Shown here: positions 53,543 through 62,733 of the stretch, in pieces | Position numbering within the stretch: the first letter of the stretch is position 1 | Layout of the letters: each line of letters starts with the position of its first letter | Origin: Porcincola intestinalis | Lineage (GTDB): Bacteria; Bacillota; Clostridia; Lachnospirales; Lachnospiraceae | NCBI RefSeq assembly: GCF_009696445.1 | Contig: NZ_VULZ01000008.1 | Location: 1-64,000 of the forward strand | Direction of reading: 5' to 3' | DNA length: 64,000 bases | Made by a program: the position numbers and the translations under genes | Notes under the pieces: model-generated | Database searches by the model: none | The model's input: the letters and a program-made list of their open reading frames with translations, nothing else | What the model was told of the DNA's origin: nothing

Positions 53543-54076
53543 GTGCAGGAGGAATACGGAAATACAGAGCCGGCGTTCACGCACTTTGATGCGCAGGGAA
53601 ATGCCGTGATGGTGGATGTCTCTGGGAAGGATATCACGCTCCGGGAGGCGACAGCGGAGGGTGTCATCCGGATGTCACAGCAGTGCTTTGAGCTGGTCAG
53701 AAGCGGGGGCATGAAGAAGGGCGACGTGCTGGGCGTGGCGCGGATTGCGGGCATCATGGGTGCGAAGCGGACAGCAGAACTGATTCCGCTCTGCCACATC
53801 CTGAACCTGACGAAGGCTTCGGTGGACTTTGAGCTGATGCCGGCAGACCGTGATGCCCGCCCTGGCATCCGGGCGCTCTGCACAGTCCGGTGCAGCGGGA
53901 AAACCGGTGTCGAGATGGAGGCGCTGACCGGCGTGAGCGTTGCACTGCTCACAATCTACGACATGTGCAAGGCGGTCGACCGCAGCATGGAAATGGAACA
54001 GGTCCGGCTTGTCAGAAAATCGGGCGGAAAATCCGGACTTTTCGAAAGAGTGCCGCATGTGATAAAATCTATGTAA
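53543..54076 (+). CDS. moaC: Cyclic pyranopterin monophosphate synthase MoaC
   Basis: This roughly 177-residue enzyme acts on the MoaA product to make cyclic pyranopterin monophosphate. Family motifs are '[20 protein letters not shown]', '[19 protein letters not shown]' and '[20 protein letters not shown]' then 'DMCKAVD', which hold the catalytic Lys and Asp. The GTG at 53543 has AAGGAG close upstream. An in-frame GTG at 53516 overlaps the previous stop but lacks this site. It ends the Mo-cofactor operon. No moaD/moaE is present in the window, so the later steps are encoded elsewhere. Confidence 0.92.
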   Translation: MQEEYGNTEPAFTHFDAQGNAVMVDVSGKDITLREATAEGVIRMSQQCFELVRSGGMKKGDVLGVARIAGIMGAKRTAELIPLCHILNLTKASVDFELMPADRDARPGIRALCTVRCSGKTGVEMEALTGVSVALLTIYDMCKAVDRSMEMEQVRLVRKSGGKSGLFERVPHVIKSM

Positions 54077-54144
54077 ATCGCACAGCGATCGGTCACAATG
54101 TTCAGAATTCTGAGATGACAGCTCGGGAATTTTCCGGAAGACAG

Positions 54145-54190
54145 GAAAGTGCCGCGCTGCCGATTCCGGCATCCGCGGCACTTTCTGTAT
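54145..54190 (+). terminator. Terminator of the molybdenum-cofactor operon
   Basis: A 12-bp GC-rich stem (about 54145-54156 with 54174-54185) is followed by a short T-containing run. The 346-base gap 54077-54422 holds this hairpin, a second GC-rich stem near 54206-54234, and an AT-rich stretch that should contain the promoter of the SPFH gene. I find no convincing -35/-10 pair. Confidence 0.6.
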
Positions 54191-54422
54191 GTTTCAGTTG
54201 GAGGGAGTGCCGGCCGGAATTTCACCGACCGGCTGAAGTATGAAAAGTATCAAATCAGGTGAAACACTTGATTTGATGGTTCACACTATAGCGGGTCTTT
54301 GTGAAAAGCATATGATGTAATTGTGAACAAAATGTGAACACGTGCACTGCTTTCGTTTGCTTGTGCGATGAAAAACAGTGTATTAATCGTTCAACAGTAC
54401 ACAGATTGAAAGGAGATGAAAG

Positions 54423-55478
54423 ATGGGTTCTACAGTTTTGATTGTGCTTGGGGTTTTCCTTGCCGTCATTATCCTGATGCTGGTCTTCTCAAACATCCGG
54501 ATCGTGCCGCAGGCAAGGGCATTTGTCATTGAACGGCTGGGGGTCTACAAGACAACCTGGAATGCAGGTCTTCATCTCAAGGTTCCGTTCATCGAACGAG
54601 TTGTCAAAAGTGTTTCGCTGAAGGAACAGGTGCTGGACTTTCCGCCTCAGCCTGTCATCACGAAGGACAATGTCACGATGCAGATTGATTCAGTCGTATT
54701 CTGCAAGGTTTTTGATCCGAAGCTGTTCTGCTATGGGGTGGAGAATCCGATGGCCGGACTCCAGAATCTTTCCGCGACGACGCTCCGGAGCATCATCGGT
54801 GACATGGAACTTGACGCGACGCTGACATCCCGTGAAATGATCAATGCCAAGATGCAGAAGGTGCTGGACGAGGCGACGGATGCCTGGGGCATCAAGGTGA
54901 CCCGTGTCGAGATCAAGAACATTCAGCCGCCGAAGGAGATCGAGGAGGTCATGACGAAACAGATGCGCGCGGAGCGCGAGCGCCGTCAGACCGTTCTGGA
55001 GGCGCAGGCGCACCAGGAGGCAGTCGTCTCCCGTGCGGAGGGTGACAAGCGGGCGAAGATCCTTGCCGCAGAAGCGGAGCGCGACGCGCAGATTTCGCTT
55101 GCGGAAGGCCGCGCCAAGTCGATTCAGCTGGTCTACCAGGCAGAGGCGGACGGCCTGGAAGCCCTCAAGAATGCGAATGTTTCCGAGACTGTCCTGAAGC
55201 TGAAGAGCATTGAGGCACTGAAGAATGTTGCCGACGGACGTGCGACCAAGATCTTTATGCCGTCTGACATCTCAAATCTTGTGTCCGCGCTCGGCGTTGC
55301 CGGCGAGGCGCTCGGAATCGGGGATGCGACGAAGATTGACCACAGCGAAAAGCCGAGGCAGGCGCCAAAGGCGGACCCGTGCCTGTCCTCCGAGACCAGC
55401 GCGGAAGGCGTGCGCGCAGCGGTCACAACCCAGAAGATCAGCGCTGATCTTGAGCATCAGAGCCGCAGTGAGTCCTGA
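54423..55478 (+). CDS. SPFH/stomatin-like membrane protein
   Basis: This 351-residue protein has one N-terminal membrane helix (residues 5-22) followed by an SPFH/Band-7 domain ('RIVPQARAFVIERLGVYKTT', 'DNVTMQIDSVVFCKVFDP', 'GDMELDATLTSREMINAKMQ'). It continues with a long charged coiled coil ('AERERRQTVLEAQAHQEAVV', 'GDKRAKILAAEAERDAQISL') and a conserved 'KIFMPSDISNLVSALG'. Such paraslipin/QmcA-type proteins form large membrane rings and organise functional membrane patches. AAAGGAGATG precedes the start. It is not accompanied by the NfeD partner often seen next to slipins. Confidence 0.92.
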   Translation: MGSTVLIVLGVFLAVIILMLVFSNIRIVPQARAFVIERLGVYKTTWNAGLHLKVPFIERVVKSVSLKEQVLDFPPQPVITKDNVTMQIDSVVFCKVFDPKLFCYGVENPMAGLQNLSATTLRSIIGDMELDATLTSREMINAKMQKVLDEATDAWGIKVTRVEIKNIQPPKEIEEVMTKQMRAERERRQTVLEAQAHQEAVVSRAEGDKRAKILAAEAERDAQISLAEGRAKSIQLVYQAEADGLEALKNANVSETVLKLKSIEALKNVADGRATKIFMPSDISNLVSALGVAGEALGIGDATKIDHSEKPRQAPKADPCLSSETSAEGVRAAVTTQKISADLEHQSRSES

Positions 55479-55585
55479 GACAGCTGACCGGCAGATGCCT
55501 GCTTGAGCGTGTATGGAACCCTCCTTGCCTTGCTCAGCCTTTCTGTGCTTCTGCCGGCCCTGCCGGCCTGCTCCAGCGTGTATGG

Positions 55586-55614
55586 AACCCTCCCCTTGCG
55601 GGAGGGTTTTATTT
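55586..55614 (+). terminator. Rho-independent terminator upstream of argF
   Basis: AACCCTCCC (55586-55594) pairs with GGGAGGGTT (55600-55608), followed by TTTT-A-TTT. It ends transcription from the SPFH gene. Its left arm is part of a 19-base direct repeat also present at 55506-55524. Confidence 0.85.
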
Positions 55615-55664
55615 GCGATAAGATGAAACGAATCGCAGACAGACGCATAAGGGAGGTGCCTGAC

Positions 55665-56648
55665 ATGAATCTGAAAGGCAGAAATTTTCTGACACTGAAG
55701 GACTTTACACCGGAGGAGATTCTCTGTTTCCTCGATCGCGCCGAGGAGCTGAAGCAGCAGAAGAAGGCGGGGATCGCGCATCAGAATCATCCGGGAAAGA
55801 ATATCGCGCTGATCTTTGAGAAGACCAGCACCAGAACCAGATGCTCCTTTGAGGTTGCGGCACACGACCTTGGCATGCATGTCACCTACCTGGACCCGAC
55901 AGGCTCCCAGATCGGAAAGAAGGAGTCCATCGCGGACACCGCAAGAGTTCTGGGCCGCATGTACGACGGAATTGAGTACAGAGGCTATGGACAGAACATC
56001 GTTGAGGAGCTTGCGAAGGATGCCGGCGTCCCGGTCTGGAATGGCCTGACAAATGAATACCATCCGACCCAGATGCTGGCGGACATGCTCACAATCCGCG
56101 AGCATTTCGGAAAACTGAAGGGGCTGAAGCTGACGTACATGGGCGATGCGCGCTACAACATGGGCAACTCTCTGATGGTTGTCTGCAGCAAGCTGGGACT
56201 GGATTTCACCGCGTGCACAAGGAAGGAATACTTCCCGAACCCACAGCTGGTCGAGGAGTGCCAGGCATACGCGAAGGCAAGCGGGAGCACGATCACGTTG
56301 ACGGAGGATGTCCAGGAAGGAACGAGCGGGGCGGATGTCATCTATACCGATGTCTGGGTCTCCATGGGCGAGCCGGACAGCGTCTGGGAGGAGAGAATCA
56401 ATGCCCTTCTTCCGTACCAGGTGAACGCGAAGGCCATGGCGAATGCAAAGCCGGAAGCAGTCTTCATGCACTGCCTGCCGGCGTTCCATGACCTCAATAC
56501 CGGGATCGGGAGACAGATCCACGACAAGTTCGGACTCGACGCAATGGAGGTCACAGACGAGGTCTTTGAGTCGAAACAGTCGGTTGTGTTCGACGAGGCC
56601 GAGAACCGGATGCACACCATCAAGGCCGTGATGGATCTGACGCTGTAA
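55665..56648 (+). CDS. argF: Ornithine carbamoyltransferase
   Basis: This 327-residue enzyme joins ornithine and carbamoyl phosphate to citrulline in arginine synthesis, or the reverse in arginine breakdown. The carbamoyl-phosphate site '[15 protein letters not shown]', the middle '[20 protein letters not shown]', and the ornithine/catalytic loop '[13 protein letters not shown]' are complete. The ATG at 55665 has GGGAGGTG upstream. The frame is open further upstream, but the extra part overlaps the terminator and is not coding. No arc or arg partner genes are nearby, so the catabolic or anabolic role is open. Confidence 0.95.
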   Translation: MNLKGRNFLTLKDFTPEEILCFLDRAEELKQQKKAGIAHQNHPGKNIALIFEKTSTRTRCSFEVAAHDLGMHVTYLDPTGSQIGKKESIADTARVLGRMYDGIEYRGYGQNIVEELAKDAGVPVWNGLTNEYHPTQMLADMLTIREHFGKLKGLKLTYMGDARYNMGNSLMVVCSKLGLDFTACTRKEYFPNPQLVEECQAYAKASGSTITLTEDVQEGTSGADVIYTDVWVSMGEPDSVWEERINALLPYQVNAKAMANAKPEAVFMHCLPAFHDLNTGIGRQIHDKFGLDAMEVTDEVFESKQSVVFDEAENRMHTIKAVMDLTL

Positions 56649-56853
56649 GTCGTCGGATAATAAGGGAAGCCGGCTTCGGGGGCATGCAGTGCGGGGCTGG
56701 CTCCGTATGAAGAAGGCGAGGCATCCGGCTGAAGCGCAGCACAGAGTAGGGCGTGTGGTGTGGGTTGGTCCCACATGGAAATGGCCAGGCGGATGGCGGC
56801 TGCGCCAGTGAAAGATCCGGCCAGGGAACGTTCAGGAAGGACAGGGCGAAAGG

Positions 56854-57141
56854 ATGCAGGAAGACGAGGAGAAACTCAGGGAAGGACAGCTGAAATACCG
56901 GCGGGCCGCAGAGCAGACCACGCTCTTTCTGTCCCTTTTCATCCTGGCGCTTGGTATCATGTTCCTGACAAGAGACCGGGAAGAGCTGCTGAAGGAGGAG
57001 ATCGTGACATTCCTTGGCATTGTTCTGAATGTCAGCCTGGCTGTGGAGTTCAGCCTCCGGGAAAAGTGGACATTCGCGGTATTTGCGATGCTGGTCGCGG
57101 TGGCGGCGGGGCTCGTACTCGGAACGCAGCTGTTTGCCTGA
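56854..57141 (+). CDS. Small two-helix membrane protein
   Basis: This 95-residue protein has an N-terminal charged helix ('EEKLREGQLKYRRAAEQTT'), a membrane helix ('LFLSLFILALGIMFL'), a short acidic loop, and a second hydrophobic stretch of about 40 residues near the end. CGAAAGG lies just before the ATG. It is unrecognised; the family cannot be named. It stands between argF and birA, with 100 bases to the latter. The 205 bases before it contain no supported feature. Confidence 0.6.
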   Translation: MQEDEEKLREGQLKYRRAAEQTTLFLSLFILALGIMFLTRDREELLKEEIVTFLGIVLNVSLAVEFSLREKWTFAVFAMLVAVAAGLVLGTQLFA

Positions 57142-57241
57142 TAGCCGGAAGACTTGTTTTTGGAAGCGGCGGCCTGCTTTTGGGCACAGATCTGTCTGAA
57201 TGAGGGCAGGGAGACTTTGGTTGAAGGGGGAGCGCAGGCTC

Positions 57242-58225
57242 ATGAAGGAAAAGGTGCTCCGGGCGCTGAGGGATGAGGATGACTATGTATCCGGCCAGGC
57301 GCTCTGTGAAAAACTCGGAGTTTCCAGGACGGCTGTCTGGAAAGCGATCCAGTCTCTCCGGGAGGATGGATATGTCATAGAAGCGGTTCCGAACAAGGGG
57401 TACCGCATCACAGGCTGTCCGGATACGATCGCGGCGGAGGAGGTTGCGTCCAGGCTCCGGACGAAGTGGATGGGAAAGAAGCTCTATTACTTTTCTACGA
57501 TTGACTCCACCAACCAGTATGCGAAGAAGCTCGGCGAGGAACAGGCTCCGGACGGGACAATTGTGATCGCAGATGAGCAGACAGCCGGGAAGGGAAGGAG
57601 CGGACGTCACTGGGTGACACCGCCGAAAAGCGCGATTGCGTTCACCATCCTGGTGCGGCCAAAGCTTCCGCCGTCCCGTATCTCCATGGTGACACTTGTC
57701 AAGGGACTTGCGGTCTGCAATGCCATCCGGCAGCTCTACAGCCTTCCGGCAGGAATTAAGTGGCCGAACGATGTCGTGATCCATGGCAGGAAGATCTGCG
57801 GCATCCTCACAGAGATGAGCGCGGAGGTGGATGGTGTCCACTATGTCGTCATCGGAACCGGTATCAACGCGAATCTGACCTCATTTCCGGAGGAGATCAG
57901 GAAAATCGCGACCTCACTGGAGCTTGAGCTGGGGCATCCTGTCGACCGAGCACAGGTGCTGTGCAGAGTCATCGAGCTGTTTGAGCAATACTACGATCTG
58001 TTCGAAAAGCGGGGCGATCTGACCGATCTTCAGGAGATGTACAACAAAGAGCTGCTGAATCTGAATCAGAAGGTCCGCGTGCTGGATCCGAAGGGCGCCT
58101 ACACCGGGACCGCGCTTGGAATCGACCCGGAGGGCGAGCTTCTTGTGAAACGGGATGACGACGGAAAGACGGTGAAGGTCTGGTCGGGCGAGGTCTCCGT
58201 GCGGGGCATCTACGGATATGTATGA
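57242..58225 (+). CDS. birA: Biotin-protein ligase / biotin operon repressor BirA
   Basis: This 327-residue bifunctional protein has an N-terminal winged helix ('SGQALCEKLGVSRTAVWKAI', 'LREDGYVIEAVPNKGYRI') that represses biotin genes. The catalytic domain activates biotin with ATP and transfers it to carrier proteins ('ADEQTAGKGRSGRHWVTPPK' with the GRGRxG loop, 'GIKWPNDVVIHGRKICGIL'). The C-terminal SH3-like domain is 'VRVLDPKGAYTGTALGIDPE'. The ATG at 57242 follows GAAGGGGGAG. It begins the gene string birA, DUF6145, dusB, which is conserved in Lachnospiraceae. Confidence 0.95.
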   Translation: MKEKVLRALRDEDDYVSGQALCEKLGVSRTAVWKAIQSLREDGYVIEAVPNKGYRITGCPDTIAAEEVASRLRTKWMGKKLYYFSTIDSTNQYAKKLGEEQAPDGTIVIADEQTAGKGRSGRHWVTPPKSAIAFTILVRPKLPPSRISMVTLVKGLAVCNAIRQLYSLPAGIKWPNDVVIHGRKICGILTEMSAEVDGVHYVVIGTGINANLTSFPEEIRKIATSLELELGHPVDRAQVLCRVIELFEQYYDLFEKRGDLTDLQEMYNKELLNLNQKVRVLDPKGAYTGTALGIDPEGELLVKRDDDGKTVKVWSGEVSVRGIYGYV

Positions 58226-58266
58226 TTACAGTGTCAAAGGAAACATTAGAAATATAAGGGAACAGA

Positions 58267-58689
58267 ATGGCAGAGAATCATAAGGAAACAAAGGACACAA
58301 GGGACACAAGGGACACTGTTCGGTCGGCGCAGCGTGCCGGAGACGGAACCGTTGTTCTGTGCGCAGCCAGCGCATATGAAAAGAAATATTTCTTCAACAA
58401 GTCGTTTGAAGGCATTCCGAAGGATATCCAGGATCAGCTTCATATCATCTGTGTACTGTTCACGGAGGATATCGGGGGCATTATCCTGTTTGAGTTCGAT
58501 AAGGACGGGAAACTAAGCATCCGCACGGAAGCGAAGGCGTCCGATTACAACTACGATGAGATCGGCGCCGCCCTGGAGGTCAAGGAGATTCAGAAACAGC
58601 GTCGTGACATGATGAACGGGCTGGAGCTTTACTATAAGGCAGTCGTCCTGCATCAGCCGCTCGACCTGGAGGCATGGCAGCTGGAATGA
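58267..58689 (+). CDS. DUF6145-type conserved protein
   Basis: This 140-residue cytoplasmic protein is conserved between birA and dusB in Lachnospiraceae. The conserved core is 'TVVLCAASAYEKKYFFNKSF', 'IICVLFTEDIGGIILFEFDK' and 'DEIGAALEVKEIQKQRRDMM'. Its function is unknown. The N-terminal 25 residues contain a small Asp-Thr-Arg tandem repeat (9-base unit GGACACAAG, nearly three copies) that is not part of the core. Its stop overlaps the dusB start by 4 bases. Confidence 0.75.
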   Translation: MAENHKETKDTRDTRDTVRSAQRAGDGTVVLCAASAYEKKYFFNKSFEGIPKDIQDQLHIICVLFTEDIGGIILFEFDKDGKLSIRTEAKASDYNYDEIGAALEVKEIQKQRRDMMNGLELYYKAVVLHQPLDLEAWQLE

Positions 58690-59687
58690 GAAAGACCCTG
58701 CAGATCGGGAGCGTCATGCTCCCCAACAACCTGATCCTTGCACCGATGGCCGGCGTCAGCGATCTGTCCTTCCGCCTTCTGTGCAAGGAGCAGGGCGCCG
58801 GGCTCGTCTGCATGGAAATGATCTCCGCGAAGGCCATCTACTATGGAAACAGGCACACGGACGAGCTGATGGTCACAACCGAGGCGGAGCGCCCGGTCTC
58901 GCTTCAGCTGTTTGGAAATGATCCTGAGATTATGGCCTCGATGGCGGAGCGAATCGAGGACCGGCCATTTGACCTCTTCGACATCAACATGGGCTGCCCG
59001 GTTCAGAAGGTGGTCAAAAACGGGGAGGGCAGCGCCCTGATGAATAATCCCGGGCTGGTCTACGACATTGTGAGTGCCATGGTGAAGCGCGTGCGCAAGC
59101 CGGTGACGGTGAAGATCCGCAAGGGCTGGGATGAAAACCATGTGAATGCGGTTGAGATCGCAAGGATCGCGGAACAGGCCGGAGCCGCGGCCATCGCGGT
59201 ACATGGCCGGACGCGGGAGCAGCTCTACTCGGGGCAGGCGGACTGGGAGATCATCCGGCAGGTGAAGGAGGCCGTTAAAATTCCGGTCATCGGCAATGGG
59301 GATGTGACAGATCCGCTGTCGGCCGAGGCGCTTGTCCGTGAGACAGGCTGTGACGGCATCATGATTGCCAGAGCGGCGCGTGGCAACCCCTGGATCTTTC
59401 ACCGGATCCTGACCTATGAGGAGACCGGAGTCGATCCCGGGCAGCCGGATATGGAGACGGTGAAGGCAGAGATCCTGAGGCATGCCAGAATGGCAGTCCG
59501 GCAGAAGGGCGAGCGGACAGCCATGAGTGAGATGCGGAAGCACATTGCCTGGTACACGGCCGGCATGCCGCACTCCGCCATGCTGAGACGCGCGTCCAGC
59601 TCCATTTCCACGCTGGATGAGCTGGAAAACCTGCTTGACGGAGCGGAAAACGGGGCCGTACGGACGGGTGCGGAACACATTCGTTAA
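58686..59687 (+). CDS. dusB: tRNA dihydrouridine synthase
   Basis: This 333-residue FMN enzyme reduces uridines in the tRNA D-loop to dihydrouridine with NADPH. The TIM barrel begins with 'NNLILAPMAGVSDLSFRLLC'. The catalytic Cys is in 'DINMGCPVQKVVKNGEGSAL'. 'AAAIAVHGRTREQLYSGQAD', 'VIGNGDVTDPLSAEALVRE' and 'GIMIARAARGNPWIF' form the FMN-binding part. The ATG at 58686 overlaps the previous stop (ATGA), which indicates coupling. It is typical of the DusB group by length. Confidence 0.94.
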   Translation: MRKTLQIGSVMLPNNLILAPMAGVSDLSFRLLCKEQGAGLVCMEMISAKAIYYGNRHTDELMVTTEAERPVSLQLFGNDPEIMASMAERIEDRPFDLFDINMGCPVQKVVKNGEGSALMNNPGLVYDIVSAMVKRVRKPVTVKIRKGWDENHVNAVEIARIAEQAGAAAIAVHGRTREQLYSGQADWEIIRQVKEAVKIPVIGNGDVTDPLSAEALVRETGCDGIMIARAARGNPWIFHRILTYEETGVDPGQPDMETVKAEILRHARMAVRQKGERTAMSEMRKHIAWYTAGMPHSAMLRRASSSISTLDELENLLDGAENGAVRTGAEHIR

Positions 59688-59688
59688 G

Positions 59689-59717
59689 TTGACTTTACCC
59701 TTGCATTACGCTATAAT
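59689..59717 (+). promoter_or_regulatory. Sigma-A promoter of greA-lysS
   Basis: TTGACT (59689-59694) and TATAAT (59712-59717) have an exact 17-bp spacer, the clearest housekeeping promoter in the window. It lies just after the dusB stop and about 100 bases before greA. Confidence 0.88.
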
Positions 59718-59821
59718 TTTGCACTGACTGTGCGGGTCCCCGGTGCAAAGGGACGGCAGATCAGATGGAAAAACCCGCCAGATGGGCGGAAAACATGGGT
59801 TCCGGAGAGGTGTAACGCAAG

Positions 59822-60304
59822 ATGGCAGAGATCAAAAAGACGCGCCTGACGCAGGCAGGATTTGATAAGCTGGTGGCAGAGCTTGAAGACCTGAAGGTCA
59901 ACAAGCGCAAGGAGATCGCCGACAAGATCAAGGAAGCCAGAGCGCAGGGCGATTTGTCGGAGAATGCAGAGTATGATGCGGCGAAGGACGAGCAGAGCGA
60001 GATGGAAGGCCGCATCGAAGAGATCGAGCAGATCATGAAGAACCACGAGATCGTCACCAATGTCGGCGACGGCAGGATCGGAATCGGCTGCAAGGTGCTC
60101 GTGAAAGATATCGAGATGGACGAGACGATGGAGCTGAATGTGGTCGGCTCATCCGAGGCCAACCCGCTGGAGGGCTTCATCTCGGATGACTCTCCGGTCG
60201 GGAAAGCGCTTTCCGGCAAAAAGGCAGGCGACAAGGTTGAAGTTGAGACGCCGGCAGGGGTCATCGAGTATGAGATCCTGAGCGTGGAGAGAAATCAGCA
60301 GTAA
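59822..60304 (+). CDS. greA: Transcription elongation factor GreA
   Basis: This 160-residue factor reactivates backtracked RNA polymerase by stimulating transcript cleavage. The N-terminal coiled coil carries the acidic tip ('[20 protein letters not shown]', the essential DLSENAEY motif) and the C-terminal domain is FKBP-like ('[20 protein letters not shown]'). The ATG at 59822 follows a GGAGAGG site. It is cotranscribed with lysS, which begins 26 bases later. Confidence 0.95.
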   Translation: MAEIKKTRLTQAGFDKLVAELEDLKVNKRKEIADKIKEARAQGDLSENAEYDAAKDEQSEMEGRIEEIEQIMKNHEIVTNVGDGRIGIGCKVLVKDIEMDETMELNVVGSSEANPLEGFISDDSPVGKALSGKKAGDKVEVETPAGVIEYEILSVERNQQ

Positions 60305-60329
60305 GGAATTGACGGAGGACAGGCAGAAA

Positions 60330-62576
60330 GTGGCGAACCAGAGACAGAACAGCGGAGAGCAGGACCTCAATCAGCTTCTGAAGATCAGGAGAGAGAAGCT
60401 GAAGACCCTGCAGGAGGAAGGAAAGGATCCGTTCCGGATCACGACCTACGACCAGACAGAGCACTCCACCGACATCAAGAATCACTTTGATGAGATGGAA
60501 GGGAAGGAAGTGTCGATTGCCGGCCGTATGATGTCCAAGCGTGTCATGGGCAAGGCCTCTTTCTGCGATGTCCTGGACCGCTATGACAGCATTCAGGTTT
60601 ACGTGGCGCGCGATCAGGTTGGCGAGGATTCCTACAAGGATTTCAAAAAGTACGATATCGGCGACATCATCGGTGTGAAGGGTACGGTGTTCCGCACGAA
60701 GATGGGCGAGATCTCGGTCCACGCAGATCAGGTCACGCTGCTCTCCAAGAACCTGGTTCCGCTGCCGGAGAAGTTCCATGGCCTTCAGGACACTGACATC
60801 CGGTACCGTCAGCGGTATCTGGACCTCATCATGAACCGGGACGTCCGGACGACATTTGAGAAGCGGTCGCAGATCATCAAGGAGATCCGCAACTTCCTCG
60901 ATAAGCGCGATTTCATGGAAGTCGAAACCCCGATGCTGGTCGAGAATGCCGGCGGCGCCGCTGCTCGCCCATTTGTCACGCACTACAACGCCCTTGACGA
61001 AGATGTCAAGCTGCGCATTTCACTGGAGCTTTATCTGAAGCGTCTGATTGTCGGCGGATTTGAACGAGTCTATGAGATCGGCCGCGTCTTCCGGAATGAG
61101 GGAGTGGACACCCGTCACAACCCGGAGTTTACGCTGATGGAGCTTTATCAGGCGTACACCGATTACAATGGCATGATGGAGCTGACCGAGTCTATGTTCC
61201 GCTATCTGGCGGAGAAGGTCTGCGGAAGCGCCGTCATCCAGTACGAAGATACGGTCATTGACATGGCGAAGCCGTTCCGCAGGCTGACCATGATCGATGC
61301 GGTGAAGGAATACGCCGGCGTGGACTTCAGCACGATCCGCACCGATGAGGAGGCCAAGGCAGTCGCAAAGGCCCACAATGTGGAGTTCGAGGAGCGCCAC
61401 AAGAGAGGCGATATTATCAACCTCTTCTTTGAGCAGTTCTGCGAGGAGAAGATGATCCAGCCGACCTTCATCATGGATCATCCGGTTGAGATTTCCCCTC
61501 TGACCAAGAGAAAACCGTCGGATCCGTCCCTTGTCGAGCGGTTCGAGCTGTACATCTACGGCCGTGAGATGTGTAATGCATACTCTGAGCTGAATGACCC
61601 GATTGACCAGAGAGAACGCTTCAAGGCGCAGGATGCGCTTGCCGCTGCAGGAGATGAGGAAGCCAATCACACTGATGAGGATTTCCTTCATGCCATGGAG
61701 ATTGGCATGCCGCCGACAGGCGGAATCGGATACGGCATTGACAGACTTGTGATGCTGCTGACGAACAGCTCCGCCATTCGCGATGTGCTCCTGTTCCCCA
61801 CAATGAAGTCCCTCAACGCAAAGAAGGACGAGGGAGCGGCAGAAGAAAACGCAGCGCCGAAGAAAGATGCACCTGCAGCAGAGGACAAGGCTGATAAAGT
61901 TGACAATGTTGACAAGGCTCCAGAAGAGATGTCTGCGGCGGCTTCCGATGCAGATGAAAAGGCTGCGTCTGCTTCCGTCCCGCAGACACCGTCCGTCCCG
62001 GCAGGCGAGAAGCTTGACGCTGGGATCAGCTATGAGGATGCGCTGGCGCTTCTGAAGAAGTATAACGAGGATGAGTTCCACATCATCCACGGCGAGACGG
62101 TTGCGAGGCTGATGGAATACTTTGCTCGGAAATATGATCCGGAGAACGAGGCGTTCTGGAAGATCTGCGGCCTTCTCCATGATCTGGACTGGGAGAAGTG
62201 GCAGGATGCCGTGCAGCATACCGTCAAGACGGCAGAGCTGCTTCAGGAAGCCGGTGTCAGCCCGATGGTTGCACATGTTATCGAGACCCACAATTCCGAC
62301 AATAACCCGGCGCTTCCAAAGCCGGAACATCAGATGGAATGCGTCCTGTGGGCCTGCGATGAGCTGTCCGGACTGCTTGGCGCGATTGTCCGCATGTATC
62401 CGTCAAAGTCCGCGCAGGACCTGAACCTTAAGTCCGTGAAGAAGAAGTTCAAGGACAAGCGCTTTGCGGCAGGCTGTGACAGGGACAACATCGCCCGTGG
62501 TGCAGAGCTGAACCATGTGGACCTCGATACACTTTTTGCAGACATGATCGAAGCTTATCAGGCGACAAACGACTGA
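60330..62576 (+). CDS. lysS: Lysyl-tRNA synthetase (class II) fused to a C-terminal HD domain
   Basis: This 748-residue protein contains a complete class II LysRS of about 500 residues. It has the OB-fold anticodon domain ('[20 protein letters not shown]'), motif 2 '[20 protein letters not shown]', and motif 3 '[16 protein letters not shown]' then '[11 protein letters not shown]'. After an Ala/Asp/Lys-rich linker (about residues 495-565) comes a roughly 180-residue HD-type domain with '[16 protein letters not shown]', '[12 protein letters not shown]' and '[12 protein letters not shown]'. HD domains usually hydrolyse phosphate esters, and a link to a nucleotide or Ap4A signal is possible. The GTG at 60330 follows CGGAGGAC; an upstream TTG is weaker. 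The fusion is unusual in my knowledge of LysRS. Confidence 0.93.
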   Translation: MANQRQNSGEQDLNQLLKIRREKLKTLQEEGKDPFRITTYDQTEHSTDIKNHFDEMEGKEVSIAGRMMSKRVMGKASFCDVLDRYDSIQVYVARDQVGEDSYKDFKKYDIGDIIGVKGTVFRTKMGEISVHADQVTLLSKNLVPLPEKFHGLQDTDIRYRQRYLDLIMNRDVRTTFEKRSQIIKEIRNFLDKRDFMEVETPMLVENAGGAAARPFVTHYNALDEDVKLRISLELYLKRLIVGGFERVYEIGRVFRNEGVDTRHNPEFTLMELYQAYTDYNGMMELTESMFRYLAEKVCGSAVIQYEDTVIDMAKPFRRLTMIDAVKEYAGVDFSTIRTDEEAKAVAKAHNVEFEERHKRGDIINLFFEQFCEEKMIQPTFIMDHPVEISPLTKRKPSDPSLVERFELYIYGREMCNAYSELNDPIDQRERFKAQDALAAAGDEEANHTDEDFLHAMEIGMPPTGGIGYGIDRLVMLLTNSSAIRDVLLFPTMKSLNAKKDEGAAEENAAPKKDAPAAEDKADKVDNVDKAPEEMSAAASDADEKAASASVPQTPSVPAGEKLDAGISYEDALALLKKYNEDEFHIIHGETVARLMEYFARKYDPENEAFWKICGLLHDLDWEKWQDAVQHTVKTAELLQEAGVSPMVAHVIETHNSDNNPALPKPEHQMECVLWACDELSGLLGAIVRMYPSKSAQDLNLKSVKKKFKDKRFAAGCDRDNIARGAELNHVDLDTLFADMIEAYQATND

Positions 62577-62599
62577 CAGTCGCTGAAGAAACGGAATAC

Positions 62600-62662
62600 A
62601 AACGCCCGGAGTGTGGCTGTGCAGCAGGAGAGTCCTGCGGCAGCCCGCTCCGGGCGTTTTGG
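62600..62662 (+). terminator. Rho-independent terminator after lysS
   Basis: A 12-bp outer stem (62600-62611 with 62648-62659) encloses a second hairpin (GCAGCAGGA...TCCTGCGGC) and ends in TTTT. It marks the end of the GC-rich conserved block. Confidence 0.85.
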
Positions 62663-62733
62663 GATTTGACAACAATTCTTCCAATAAACACGAAGTTTGT
62701 CAAAGGATTATGAAGCTATGACCTTCATACATA

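Noticed and set aside
54077-54422. Molybdenum-cofactor riboswitch
   Set aside because: The gap lies after the cofactor operon and shows only a terminator-like hairpin and AT-rich sequence. No such fold is apparent upstream of moaA either.
55272-56774. 500-codon open frame opposite argF
   Set aside because: It is the antisense shadow of argF and of the end of the SPFH gene. No ribosome-binding site or family was seen.
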